From contig JAAOOA010000359.1 in NCBI GenBank assembly GCA_012861695.1, forward strand, positions 297,501 to 361,500: a DNA stretch of 64,000 bases. The letters are read 5' to 3'. Source of the DNA: Trematomus loennbergii (lineage: Eukaryota > Chordata > Actinopteri > Perciformes > Nototheniidae). Shown piece after piece: positions 1-8,996 of this stretch. The stretch's first letter is position 1. Each line of letters starts with the position of its first letter. Position numbers and translations under genes: made by a program. Below the pieces are notes generated by a model. That model saw only the letters and a program-made list of their open reading frames with translations. It was not told the origin of the DNA and searched no databases.

Positions 1-690
1 CTCTTCTCTCAGTTAATCAATTAAGATTTAAATTTCAACGCCTCATTTCTAAGTGGATATGCCGTCTTATATCTTACTTTACTCAGATGCTTCAGGAAAT
101 TAAGATTCTTGTTCTTCAACAATTACAGTAAAATTTGGTCAAATATCAGGGTTTTTTTCCCCATAATCTGAGATAAAATCATGTAAAAGTGGATTTGCAT
201 AATGACATAACATTCTTGTTAATTGCATTCAACCCCATAATCATCCGGAGACCTTTGTGCGTACACCACATTCTTCCCTAATCACTTGGCTTTGATTCGC
301 TCTCTGGCATCGAACCGGCGTGTTTTGAGTCTTTTGTAAACAAGGCAGTAATTAGACAGCCCCTTTCATTCAGAGACAAAGGGGCGACGGGTACAGGCTG
401 ATCACTGACCTTCTTCAAAAGCTCCCAGCATGCACTCTGGGTTCAGACTAACGTCGGTGAGGGGGATCGCTAACCTCTGATTGGTGGACAGGAGCCAGGC
501 CTCCACGGCAACCAAAGCCCTCGTCCTGGAAGGTGAGGATAACGTCTTTTATTCCTTTGTCGCACGCTAAACATCAAAACAGCTTCAAAAACAGACATGC
601 AATAAAAAGTTTAATTAAAGGATCAAAACAACAGAAAAAGCTTTGTTTTGTGTAGTTCTGTCTACAAAACAGAGGACGTGTGATTTGACA
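1..690. other. No gene seen (left edge)
   Basis: I see no supported exon, RNA gene or long repeat. The sequence is mixed AT-rich and unique-looking, with only short ORFs lacking similarity or codon bias. Its relation to any gene left of the window is unknown. Confidence 0.5.
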
Positions 691-694
691 ATGC

Positions 695-830
695 AAATAC
701 TCAGAGTAACGGATTACATGATCAGGATACAAAGAAAAGGTCATTGTATTTCCCCTCCAGTGACATAACACATCTGATTACATTGTACACAATTGGGGAA
801 TAGCAGGATTACAATGTTACAAAAAAGAAA
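695..830. repeat. Dispersed repeat copy (pair with 50380-50475)
   Basis: A 'gatcaggatacaaa' block is followed by 'gtattt/gtattcccttacag' and ends in 'tagcaggattacaatgttac'. The same order of blocks recurs at 50395-50470, so this is a dispersed repeat copy, probably a transposon fragment. It has no coding content and the family is not identified. Confidence 0.55.
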
Positions 831-1019
831 AAGAAAGCTGTAAACATGGCAGCCCTTCGCCCTTCCATTAAAATATGTGTTTATGCATGTGTGTACTTCA
901 GACCTAATGTGATAGGTCTGTGCATGTGTGTTTTTGTACTATATACTAACTGAATGAAAACCTGAATTTCCCTTTGTGGGGTTAATACGTGTTTCTACTT
1001 CTTCTGCTTCTCTTTTCTG

Positions 1020-1380
1020 CACAATACTCCTGACTGCAGACTCTCTTCTTCTCTTCTCTCTGCAGTAAATTCGGGGTCTCTGCAACCCCTTCCCCAAGGT
1101 GAAGAGTCTTGGAGGAGGCCGACTGTCAGAGAGCTGCAGAGATCTGTTTCCCTCTAAAGACTCCCTGCAGACTTCAGCTAAAAGCTCCTCTCACTAACTC
1201 CCAAATCTGTTTCTTCACCCTCAGACTGAAACTCTGCAGACTGAAGTGAAGTCTCCTCTCAGTTTCACATCCAGAAACACAGAGAAGAGAAACCTTCTGA
1301 AAGTTCCTCACACTGCAGGAGATGGTTCAAACAATACTGAGAGTCTGGCGCCATGTTAGCATCTTGTGAGGCTTATATGG
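1020..1380. repeat. Pyrimidine- and purine-rich repeat flank
   Basis: This stretch is rich in ctctgcag, cagactgaag and tcctctc motifs. It runs straight into the 57-bp tandem array and looks like the body of the same repetitive element. No splice-bounded open exon is visible. Confidence 0.35.
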
Positions 1381-1802
1381 TGAATATCAGTATGTAGTGT
1401 CTCTACTTTAAAGAGTCCTCCTCTGCTGATGTTCAGGTGTATATCAGTATGTAGTGTCTCTACTTTAAAGAGTCCTCTCCTGCTGATGTTCAGGTGTATA
1501 TCAGTATGTAGTGTCTCTACTTTAAAGAGTCCTCTCCTGCTGATGTTCAGGTGTATATCAGTATGTGTAGTGTCTCTACTTTAAAGAGTCCTCTCCTGCT
1601 GATGTTCAGGTGTATATCAGTATGTAGTGTCTCTACTTTAAAGAGTCCTCTTGCTGATGTTCAGGTGTATATCAGTATGTCGTGTCTCTACTTTAAAGAG
1701 TCCTCTCCTGCTGATGTTCAGGTGTATATCAGTATGTAGTGTCTCTACTTTAAGAGTCCTCTCCTGCTGATGTTCAGGTGTATATCAGTATGTAGTGTCT
1801 CT
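1381..1802. repeat. 57-bp minisatellite, about 8 copies
   Basis: The word 'atcagtatg' recurs at about 1386, 1443, 1500, 1557, 1616, 1671, 1727 and 1786, with spacing of 55-59 bp. Each unit reads through 'tagtgtctctactttaaag', 'agtcctctcctgctgatg' and 'ttcaggtgtat'. Units differ by small indels, as in a replication-slippage minisatellite. Short ORFs here are products of the repeat. Confidence 0.9.
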
Positions 1803-2110
1803 ACTGGGACATGTCTCCATGCTTTAATGTTCAAAAAGCTCTTTATTTTCTCATACTGCCTGTGCTGCAGCTCCTCTTTTCACCCTCTGTCTTAAACCAG
1901 AGCCCAGTCTGCTCTGATTGGTTAGCTGGCCAGCTCTGTTGTGATTGGTCAACCAGCTTAGAGATGTCCCGCCCCTTAGCTTATCACGTACAATGTGTTG
2001 GAGCGCTAGCCAATAGGAGCGTGAGAGTTACAAAGTGATGTCACTATGTTCGGGAAGTAAAAGGAGTCCAATGGATAGGGGGGGAGTGTGCAGGAGAGAA
2101 ACTCCCTCAG
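1803..2110. repeat. Dispersed element body (second copy at 50515-50670)
   Basis: The segment contains 'tgtgattggtcaacc', 'gagatgtcccgcccct', 'tatcacgtacaatgtg', 'ttggagcgctagccaatag' and 'aggagtccaatgga' in that order. The same ordered blocks occur at 50528-50665. This marks an interspersed non-coding element, probably a non-autonomous DNA transposon. The 105-aa ORF that starts inside it at 2035 has no recognisable domain. Confidence 0.65.
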
Positions 2111-2811
2111 GCGGGAACACAGGGATTTTAGCCTTTGCAGACCATTTACATGCACTAAACCCTACAGTATATAACACACTACAGGAAATGGAAAACCCCA
2201 AAAGTATAGTAAGTATATATAAGTATAAAACGTCAGATTGGATAAACAAATGCAATCCAGTATTCAAATATCTGATAGAGCAACAAATAGTTTTGACCAC
2301 ATTTCAAATGAGGAATCTGGCTCTTACCACCATTATTATGCGAGGACAATAATGTGTGTTTAACCCCTCAGATTGAGATATCTGGGTGAAAGGTTAAAGA
2401 TAATCCCGAGGAGAAATGTGAACAGAGAAAGAATCTGAGAACCAGACCGCCCAATCATCACCATGAAGGAGCCTTTCTCTTCCAACAGCAGCCATGATGT
2501 TTCTGCTGTGACAGAACACAGGAGCTGGAGAAGTTTAGCTGCTGTTGTTGCTGGGAGCGTGTTCCTGATCGTGTTTCCCCTGACAGTACTGGGTGGAATA
2601 TGGGGAGGAGGCGGGGGGGGGGGTGAATTCCCTCAGAGGAGAATCAGTTTGGGCAGCGGGGCGTTCAGGCACAGCCGGTGACCTAGAAATGTTGCTGCAA
2701 TCCCCAACAAAGGAGAAGAATCGGGACAATAAAGCTCTTATTCCCCCCAAGCACCCCCTGATCTGAAGAGCAGATTATACAGACATCAGCTGTTTGGGTG
2801 TGTTCAACTGG

Positions 2812-3830
2812 GTATTTTACTATGTTGGCATCTCCCTGGTTCCCTCCACTAAAAGCCAATGGGATTCCTCCATTCGATTTTTAATTATTGTGGAAAATAA
2901 CAAATGTTTATGAAACTTACACTTTTTGTTCAGCACGATAATCTCCACATATTAACACCACTTTATTGATTTTTAAATCAAAAGCTAATGTTGGGCTATA
3001 AAGGAACTACAGCACGGTCACAGGACTTCACGTCACTACCGCTAAGCTAAAGGTGGCTAATGTTGGGCTATAAAGGAACTACAGCACGGTCACATGACTT
3101 CACGTCACCACCGCTAAGCTAAAGGTGGCTAATGTTGGGCTATAAAGGAAGTACAGCACGGTCACATGACTTCACGTCACCACCGCTAAGCTAAAGGAGG
3201 CTAATGTTGTGCTATAAAGGAACTACAGCACGGTCACATGACTTCACGTCACCACCGCTAAGCTAAAGGTGGCTAATGTTAGGCTATAAAGGAACTACAG
3301 CACGGTCACATGACTTCACGTCACCACCGCTAAGCTAAAGTTGGCTAATGTTGTGCTCTAAAGGAACTACAGCACGGTCACATGACTTCACGTCACCACG
3401 CTAAGCTAAAGGAGGCTAATGTTGTGCTATAAAGGAACTACAGGACGGTCACATGACTTCACGTCACCACCGCTAAGCTAAAGTTGGCTAATGTTGTGCT
3501 ATAAAGGAACTACAGCACGGTCACATGACTTCACGTTACCACCGCTAAGCTAAAGGTGGCTAATGTTGGGCGTGATGACGTTTAGTCGTCTCATTTAGAC
3601 ACTTGTTAGACAAACCGCTGTTTTTAAATCCACCAGCGGGGAATTTAATGAACCAAATGTTAAAATCTCTTCACCTTGTTTTAACCACACACCTTATTTT
3701 AGGCTAACGACCTAAACACATGTTCACAAAACTGTTGAAACAGTGGAACCAGACATGCTTAGATGCTAACTCATTTCTGGGGTTTTAGGACTCATTCCTG
3801 CACCACTCTATACGTTGTAAAAACAGGATA
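2812..3830 (+). mobile_element. Putative mobile element carrying the 72-bp array (copy 1)
   Basis: The left flank has 'aaaagccaatggg' and 'ataatctccacat'. The core is the 72-bp array. The right flank has 'gtgatgacgtttagtcg', 'tcatttagacacttgttag' and 'aggactcattcctgcacc'. The same flanks accompany copies at 19.1-20.4, 21.8-22.1, 37.2-38.0 and, inverted, 35.5-35.8 kb. Shared flanks on both sides argue that the array moved as part of a larger element. Exact termini and a target duplication were not resolved. Confidence 0.55.
2984..3572 (+). repeat. 72-bp minisatellite array 1, about 8 copies
   Basis: Unit starts (ttgggctata) fall at 2991, 3063 and 3135, a 72-bp period. The unit reads ggctaatgttgggctataaa / ggaactacagcacggtcaca / tgacttcacgtcaccaccgc / taagctaaaggt. 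Each unit contains TCACATGA (E-box/M-box type) and, on the other strand, TGACGTGA (CRE/UPRE type). Units differ by point changes. Confidence 0.95.
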
Positions 3831-3839
3831 GGAGAAGTA

Positions 3840-4300
3840 CAGTATACACAAAGATAATAACAATACAAAATAGGAATAGTAATGTTAGAGGCCCCCTCCC
3901 CTGACCTTTTGATGGGTCGGCCTGTAAACATCACTTTAGCTTCACGGGGTATCAGTCAAGATAATGGCTGGATGTCTTTAGTATCTAGAGTGTGTTCTGC
4001 AACAGTAATGCCACCATAGACCTAGCCTTCACAGATAATGGAATTATGGAGAGCCCAAATCCAGGAGAGGAGGAACGTAAATGTGTAAAAACTTATCCTT
4101 CAGAGTAGAGAGTGGTGGGGGGTGAGTCCTAATCTGTCTCTCCGTTAATCCATCCAGTAAAGTCCTCCTCTAAGTACTTTAGTTCAAATGTACTAACTTA
4201 CAATATTAAAACTTGAAGGTCCAGCAAAGGTATAAGCATTTAGGGGGATTTATAGGAAGAATTGAAATATGTTGTCTAGATGTTTTTCTAGATGAGTATA
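3840..4300. other. No gene seen
   Basis: A unique-looking AT-rich stretch between the 72-bp element and the TIR elements. No exon, RNA gene or tandem repeat was recognised. Confidence 0.4.
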
Positions 4301-4360
4301 TTTGCCTAAGACTAAGAATTGTTGTGTTTTCTTAACCTTAAATGAGCCCCATCTACATAG

Positions 4361-4754
4361 GGGTGTTTCTCAATGTCGAGGACGCTTGCTTGGTAGCACA
4401 TGTACCTCCGAGTCACTTGCTTCAGAAACGAAGCAAGAATCCTTCCTAGCCTCGGAAAACGAAGAATGGTGGAACAGGCTAACAGGCTAACAGGTGTGCG
4501 TCATATGAGAGGCCCCGCCTTAAATGGCGCGCGATTTCCGCCAAAGATTTGGAAATTGGTGCGTGCGCAAAGCATTGTGGGGATTTTAAGACCGCGGAGG
4601 ATACACATGTGCAGCCTCGAAATTTACCGCAACGAAGGACGCCGGGCTCGGTAGAATTCCAAGCATCCTGGACATTGGAACAGTCCTTCGGTGGGACTCG
4701 ATGACGTAGCATCCTTGAAATAGTGGCTCTGGAGCAGCCTTCCTCGACATTGGG
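4361..4754. mobile_element. MITE family C, copy 1
   Basis: The left end is 'gtgtttctcaatgtcgagga' and the right end is the inverse 'tcctcgacattg' at about 4741. The interior (gtgcgtcatatgagaggccc, aaagcattgtggggatttta, tcgatgacgtag) is shared with the next two copies. It is non-autonomous, with no transposase. Its right end abuts copy 2 directly. Confidence 0.75.
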
Positions 4755-5145
4755 ATGTTTCTCAATCGCGAGTACGCTGGCTTGGTAGCACATGTCTGCC
4801 GAGAATCTTGCTTCAGAAGCGAGTCAAGAATACTTCCTGGCATTCGGAAAACGAAGAGTGGAACACGCTAGCAAGTGTGCAGGTGTGCGTCATATGAGAG
4901 GCCCCGCCTTACATCTTCCGCCACAGATTTGGGGAAATTGGTCCGTGCGCAAAGCATTGTGGGGATTTTAAGACCGCGGAGTCTACTCATGTGCAGCCTC
5001 GATATTTCTCCAAACGGAGTACGCCGGGCTCGGTAGATTTCCAAGTATGCTGGAGATTGGAACAGTACTTCGGCGGCACTCGATGACGTAGTATGCTTGA
5101 AATAGTGGCTCTGGAGCAGCCTTCCTCGACATTGAGAAACACCCA
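4755..5145. mobile_element. MITE family C, copy 2
   Basis: Begins 'gatgtttctcaatcgcgag' and ends 'tcctcgacattgagaaacac'. It has the same interior as copies 1 and 3, in the same orientation. Short ORFs on both strands are shadows of the repeat: the recurring peptide SQCRGRLL is simply the translated terminal repeat. Confidence 0.75.
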
Positions 5146-5213
5146 CGGTCTTAAATGTGAGTCCACTGTTGCACCGCCATGTTTCTACAGTAGCTCTAAA
5201 GGGACAAACCAAG

Positions 5214-5570
5214 GCCGTTTCTCAATCGTGAGGATGCTGGCTTGGAGCAAGGCAAGAATCCTTCCTGGCATTCGGAAAACAAAGAGTGGAACAGGCTAGC
5301 AAGTGTGCAGGTGTGCGTCATATGAGAGGCCGCGCCTTACATCTTCCGCCACAGATTTGGGGAAATTGGTCCATGCGCAAAGCATTGTGGGATTTTAAGG
5401 ACGCAAAGTCTACCCATGTGCAGCCTCGAAATTTCCCCCAAACCAAGGACGCGGCCTCGGTGGAATTCCAAGTATGCTGGAGATTGGAACAGTCCTTCGG
5501 CGGCACTCGATGACGTAGCATCCTTGAAATATTGGCTTGGAAGCCAATATCCTCGCGATTGAGAAACGGC
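5214..5570. mobile_element. MITE family C, copy 3, with 5-bp target duplication
   Basis: The terminal inverted repeats are GCCGTTTCTCAATCG at the left and CGATTGAGAAACGGC at the right, an exact 15-bp match. They are flanked by CCAAG at 5209-5213 and 5571-5575, consistent with a 5-bp target-site duplication. The element is 357 bp with no transposase. The superfamily cannot be assigned from this alone. Confidence 0.85.
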
Positions 5571-5575
5571 CCAAG

Positions 5576-6305
5576 AGAGGGCCTTTAAAGGCAACCGTAT
5601 AGGTAAATGCATTTGGAAAACATAGGGTAAATAAGATTCAGATGGTTGCAATCTGACTCACGGTACACTTGGATACTAATCTTTTGTAGATATGTACGCC
5701 TTGTTTATTTATACCAGCATACATGGAGAATATGGTTATTATTCGTTTAACAGGATCTCAAAACCTAATACTCAAAGTGAATATACTCAATACATTTAGA
5801 TGTCTGTACCCGGATGTAACGATGTATCATAACAGTCAAACTTTTCAACATTATATCAAAGATGAGCCAGCGTTCGCCTATATATAACACAACAGCTTTT
5901 AATTAGGCCACAATGACTGCTGTAGAAATGTTTCAGCCACATAACGGTCGTGAAACCAGGAAGAGACATGAAATATTCATCGGGCTCACAACAGTGGGCT
6001 GTTCTTCAGATACTGGAGTCCTCTGTGGAGCAGCTGATGCCTGAATATGGATGAGAGGACGTGAGATGAAGCCAAACATGTTGTGACAGAAAATCTCACT
6101 GTGCTCAGGAATTCAGTCGTTCACATCACAAACAATGAGAGTGTTTCAGAACTGAGCTCTGCATATAGTTCAGAATGCGTTTTATTTTACAATGAATACT
6201 GTTCTTTACCCAAATGCAATGTTTCTTAGTGCTGGGAGGCAGATATTGTTCCTTCGTGACAAAGCCAGGCTAGCTCTTTCATTTCTTTACACTAAGCTAA
6301 GGCTA
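5576..6305. other. No gene seen
   Basis: Unique-looking AT-rich DNA with only short ORFs. No splice-bounded exon or repeat structure was recognised. Confidence 0.4.
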
Positions 6306-6500
6306 GTTGATTTGATTTGATTTATTTTGATTTGATTTGATTTGATTTGATTTGATTTATTTTGATTGATTTGATTTGATTTGATTTTTTTTTATTTGAT
6401 TTGATTTATTTTGATTTGATTTATTTTGATTTGATTAGATTTGATTTGATTTGATTTGATTTATTTTGATTAGATTTGATTTGATTTGATTTATTTCGAA
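6306..6500. repeat. TTTGA pentanucleotide microsatellite
   Basis: About 190 bp of TTTGA units with TTTATTTTGA variants. It directly adjoins a LINE-type 3' end and probably grew from that element's simple tail. Confidence 0.9.
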
Positions 6501-6665
6501 TGTGCAAAACAATAATACAGAAATGTAACATGAGAATTATTATACAATACAAAAAATAAGCAGTGTCAAATTGATATAGAAAAATATATTATACTTAATT
6601 ACACATCCGAAAAGGGGGGAAGAAGTTTACACTTATTTAATCCCACCCCTTCTCCCCAAAACTAA
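6490..6665 (-). mobile_element. LINE 3'-end fragment
   Basis: On the minus strand it reads gaga-aggggtgggattaaa, aagtgtaaacttcttccccc, cttttcggatgtg and ends in attcgaaataaatcaaatc. This resembles the 3' end common to several teleost non-LTR retrotransposons, with a short tandem tail. No reverse transcriptase remains. The family is not assigned. Confidence 0.55.
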
Positions 6666-6679
6666 ATTATTAACATATA

Positions 6680-6872
6680 TATTTTTTTCATTTATTTTTT
6701 TCTTAAAGAAATACATTTTTTATTGAAAAATAAACAAACAAAACAAAAACATAAAAACAATAAATAAACAGATAAATAAACAAACAAATAAGCAGAGAAA
6801 TAAACAGAGAAATAAACAAATAGATACCAGAGGTAAATTATATTCAAATGAGGGGGGGGGGGGGGGGGGGGC
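6680..6872. repeat. A-rich low complexity with a 20-G run
   Basis: AAATAAACAAAC-type low complexity runs up to an uninterrupted run of 20 G at 6852-6871. ORFs rich in Phe/Leu/Cys on the minus strand derive from this tract and are not genes. Confidence 0.8.
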
Positions 6873-6879
6873 AGGAGCT

Positions 6880-8265
6880 CCAACAAGCCGTTTAGGACAG
6901 AGAGTGAATACACATACTTTACAGAGATGCTGTATGAGAAACCAATGTGAGTTTGGAACATTGAACAATGTAAATGTATTCTAGTAGACCTCAACAATGG
7001 AATTATGATCAGTAGAAATGGCCATGACATGGGACCTTTAAACTGTTCCAGAGCTTGTTGTTTCACTTTGTTTCCAGTCTATTCTGTACGCAAAGTTAGG
7101 CTAAGACTAGACATTTCCCACTTGAAATATAAAAAAAATACAGCAGCCTCTTCATCTACGGTCATGAGCCACTTTGAAATCAACGTTTTGGTCACTTTGT
7201 GGATTTTAAAAATATTCAAAAAAAAATGTAAGAATAAATGTTGGAGCTATATTTCGCTTTATATTATTTAATACTTAAACATTTATTTTCTTGCTGTTTA
7301 TTGTGTTTATAGTAAATGTATTCTTAGTTATGTTGTTATTAAAGTAGTTTATATGCTTTATTTTGAAGGCATGTTTGGGCACTTGGTGTAATTGTATATT
7401 GGAGACGGGTGGAGGTGTGAACAGAGCACTAGTAGGCACATGGTTTTAACAGGGTGTTTCAAGTCACAAGAAGGAAAGCCATGGGAAAGAAACATAGGAA
7501 ACCTGTTCATTGTTCTTTGTTAATGATATTGGATTAGAATAAAAAGCACAAACGGAGATTCTTTCTGGACTTTGGATATGCCCTGCGTAAGATCCGCTAA
7601 CTGGTGCCTCAGCGGCAGTGTTTGAGTGCATTATGTTTAATTTCTATATGATTTTGGCCGCTACAATAAGGTTTGTTTCTCGTAAGTATTTCAGCCAATG
7701 AAGGTTGGTGTCGAAATTCTGTCCAGTGCATCCTCAGTGTATTAGTGTCTTCCAGATGTTTGTGTGTTTAGCATCTGTGGTCAGTAAACCCTTCTTCATA
7801 AAGTCAGTGCCTCCCTCTGCTGGAGAACATCATGAACTGCAGCTCAGACTGTTGTGCTGTCCATTACAGAGGAAAGTAACAAAGCGCATTTACTCAAGTA
7901 CTTCTGAGCACCTGTACTTAATTGAGTATTTCCATTATCTGTTATTACTTTGGCAAGTAATGTATTTTTACCCAAATACATTTATTTGAAAACTTTGCAT
8001 TTTGATTATCGCAATTAGAAATTAACAAAAAAAGTATGATGTTATTACCCAGGGGAGGTTATTACTGTCCACCTTTACCATCTAAACATTGAATTGATTC
8101 ACTTTTAATCTACTATATTGCGCTGTAATTAACGTTAAGTGGCTTTCAGTGTTAACCAAACGTATCAACCTCATGGTGGCGCTGAAGAGAAATGTTATTT
8201 ACCAAAGTGATTAGGATTCATCCCCGGGGGGTTATGAATATCTGTGTTAATGTACTGATAGTTTA
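6880..8265. other. No gene seen
   Basis: AT-rich intergenic DNA. A short 'agtaacaaagcgcatttact'-type segment at 7875-7980 resembles the dispersed 'tactcaagtac' repeat also seen near 44.2 and 47.5 kb. Nothing else was recognised. Confidence 0.4.
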
Positions 8266-8267
8266 GA

Positions 8268-8690
8268 AACAATCCAATCCAACTTTAATTATATAGCACA
8301 TCTAAAAACAACAGAGTTGACCAAAGTGCTGTACATCAATAAATATATATAAATACATTTAGACAAAACCAATAGGACAAAAATAAACTAATGTAAAAGC
8401 ATGAGACAATAAAACCATCCTTGTAGCCACAGACTGAAAACCCTCATGCACGATGTAAAAACATTTAAAAACACAACAAAATAGAAAATAGAAAACCCAA
8501 TTTAGAAAACACAGGCTGGTACGTCTTATACGTGTGTAAAGTAGGACTTTAAACGAGATTTAAAAACAGGCAAAGTGGGAGCAAGTCTGATCGGGGGGCA
8601 GATCGTTCCACAGCCTGGGAGCTGCTACAGCGAAGCCCCGTCTGCCCGGTGTTTTAACCTCGGGACCACAAGGAGGAATCAAGCTTTTAA
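8268..8690. mobile_element. Dispersed retroelement-like fragment
   Basis: Begins 'caatccaatccaactttaat tatatagcac', includes 'agagttgaccaaagtgctg' and 'cagatcgttccacagcctgg'. This arrangement is familiar from abundant teleost interspersed repeats. No coding domain survives. The call rests on pattern recognition. Confidence 0.45.
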
Positions 8691-8847
8691 AACATTTTCA
8701 AATAGTTTTTATGCAAATGATGTGCCAATATAAACCCTTCATAATGATTATTATCATGGTACATCTGAAATCAGTAAGAGTTTTTCTCACATGCATCTCC
8801 CCCAAAAAAAAGAGAGAGAGATTTGGCGAAAGTCAATTATAAATATC

Positions 8848-8853
8848 TTTAAT
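8848..8853 (-). terminator. ATTAAA polyadenylation signal candidate for the 9-12 kb hyaluronidase
   Basis: Plus-strand tttaat reads ATTAAA on the minus strand, about 145 nt beyond the TAA stop at 8997-8999. ATTAAA is the commonest variant of the vertebrate poly(A) signal. Transcript evidence would be needed. Confidence 0.35.
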
Positions 8854-8867
8854 GCACAGTAACATTT

Positions 8868-8905
8868 CCCAATTTGGGATCAATAAAGCTCTCTCTTATC
8901 TTAAC
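8868..8905. repeat. LINE-tail motif
   Basis: 'aatttgggatcaataaagc' followed by 'tctcttatctta' is the type of 3' tail ending many fish non-LTR elements. A similar motif occurs at 54605-54655. Confidence 0.45.
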
Positions 8906-8996
8906 AAGATTTAAACAACATGCTGAAAAAACGTGAAATTGTCCTTTTACTGCCTGCAGCCTCTCATCCTGTATCTCAGGTTTGTGTGTTTTTAGC

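Noticed and set aside
2035..2352. 105-aa forward ORF
   Set aside because: It starts inside a dispersed element also present at 50.6 kb, with no domain or splice context.
2984..3572. CRISPR array
   Set aside because: The repeats are contiguous 72-bp units without unique spacers, in a vertebrate genome.
4302..5651. Several ORFs of 60-115 aa with shared peptides
   Set aside because: The shared peptide is the translated terminal repeat of MITE C; frames are not conserved between copies.
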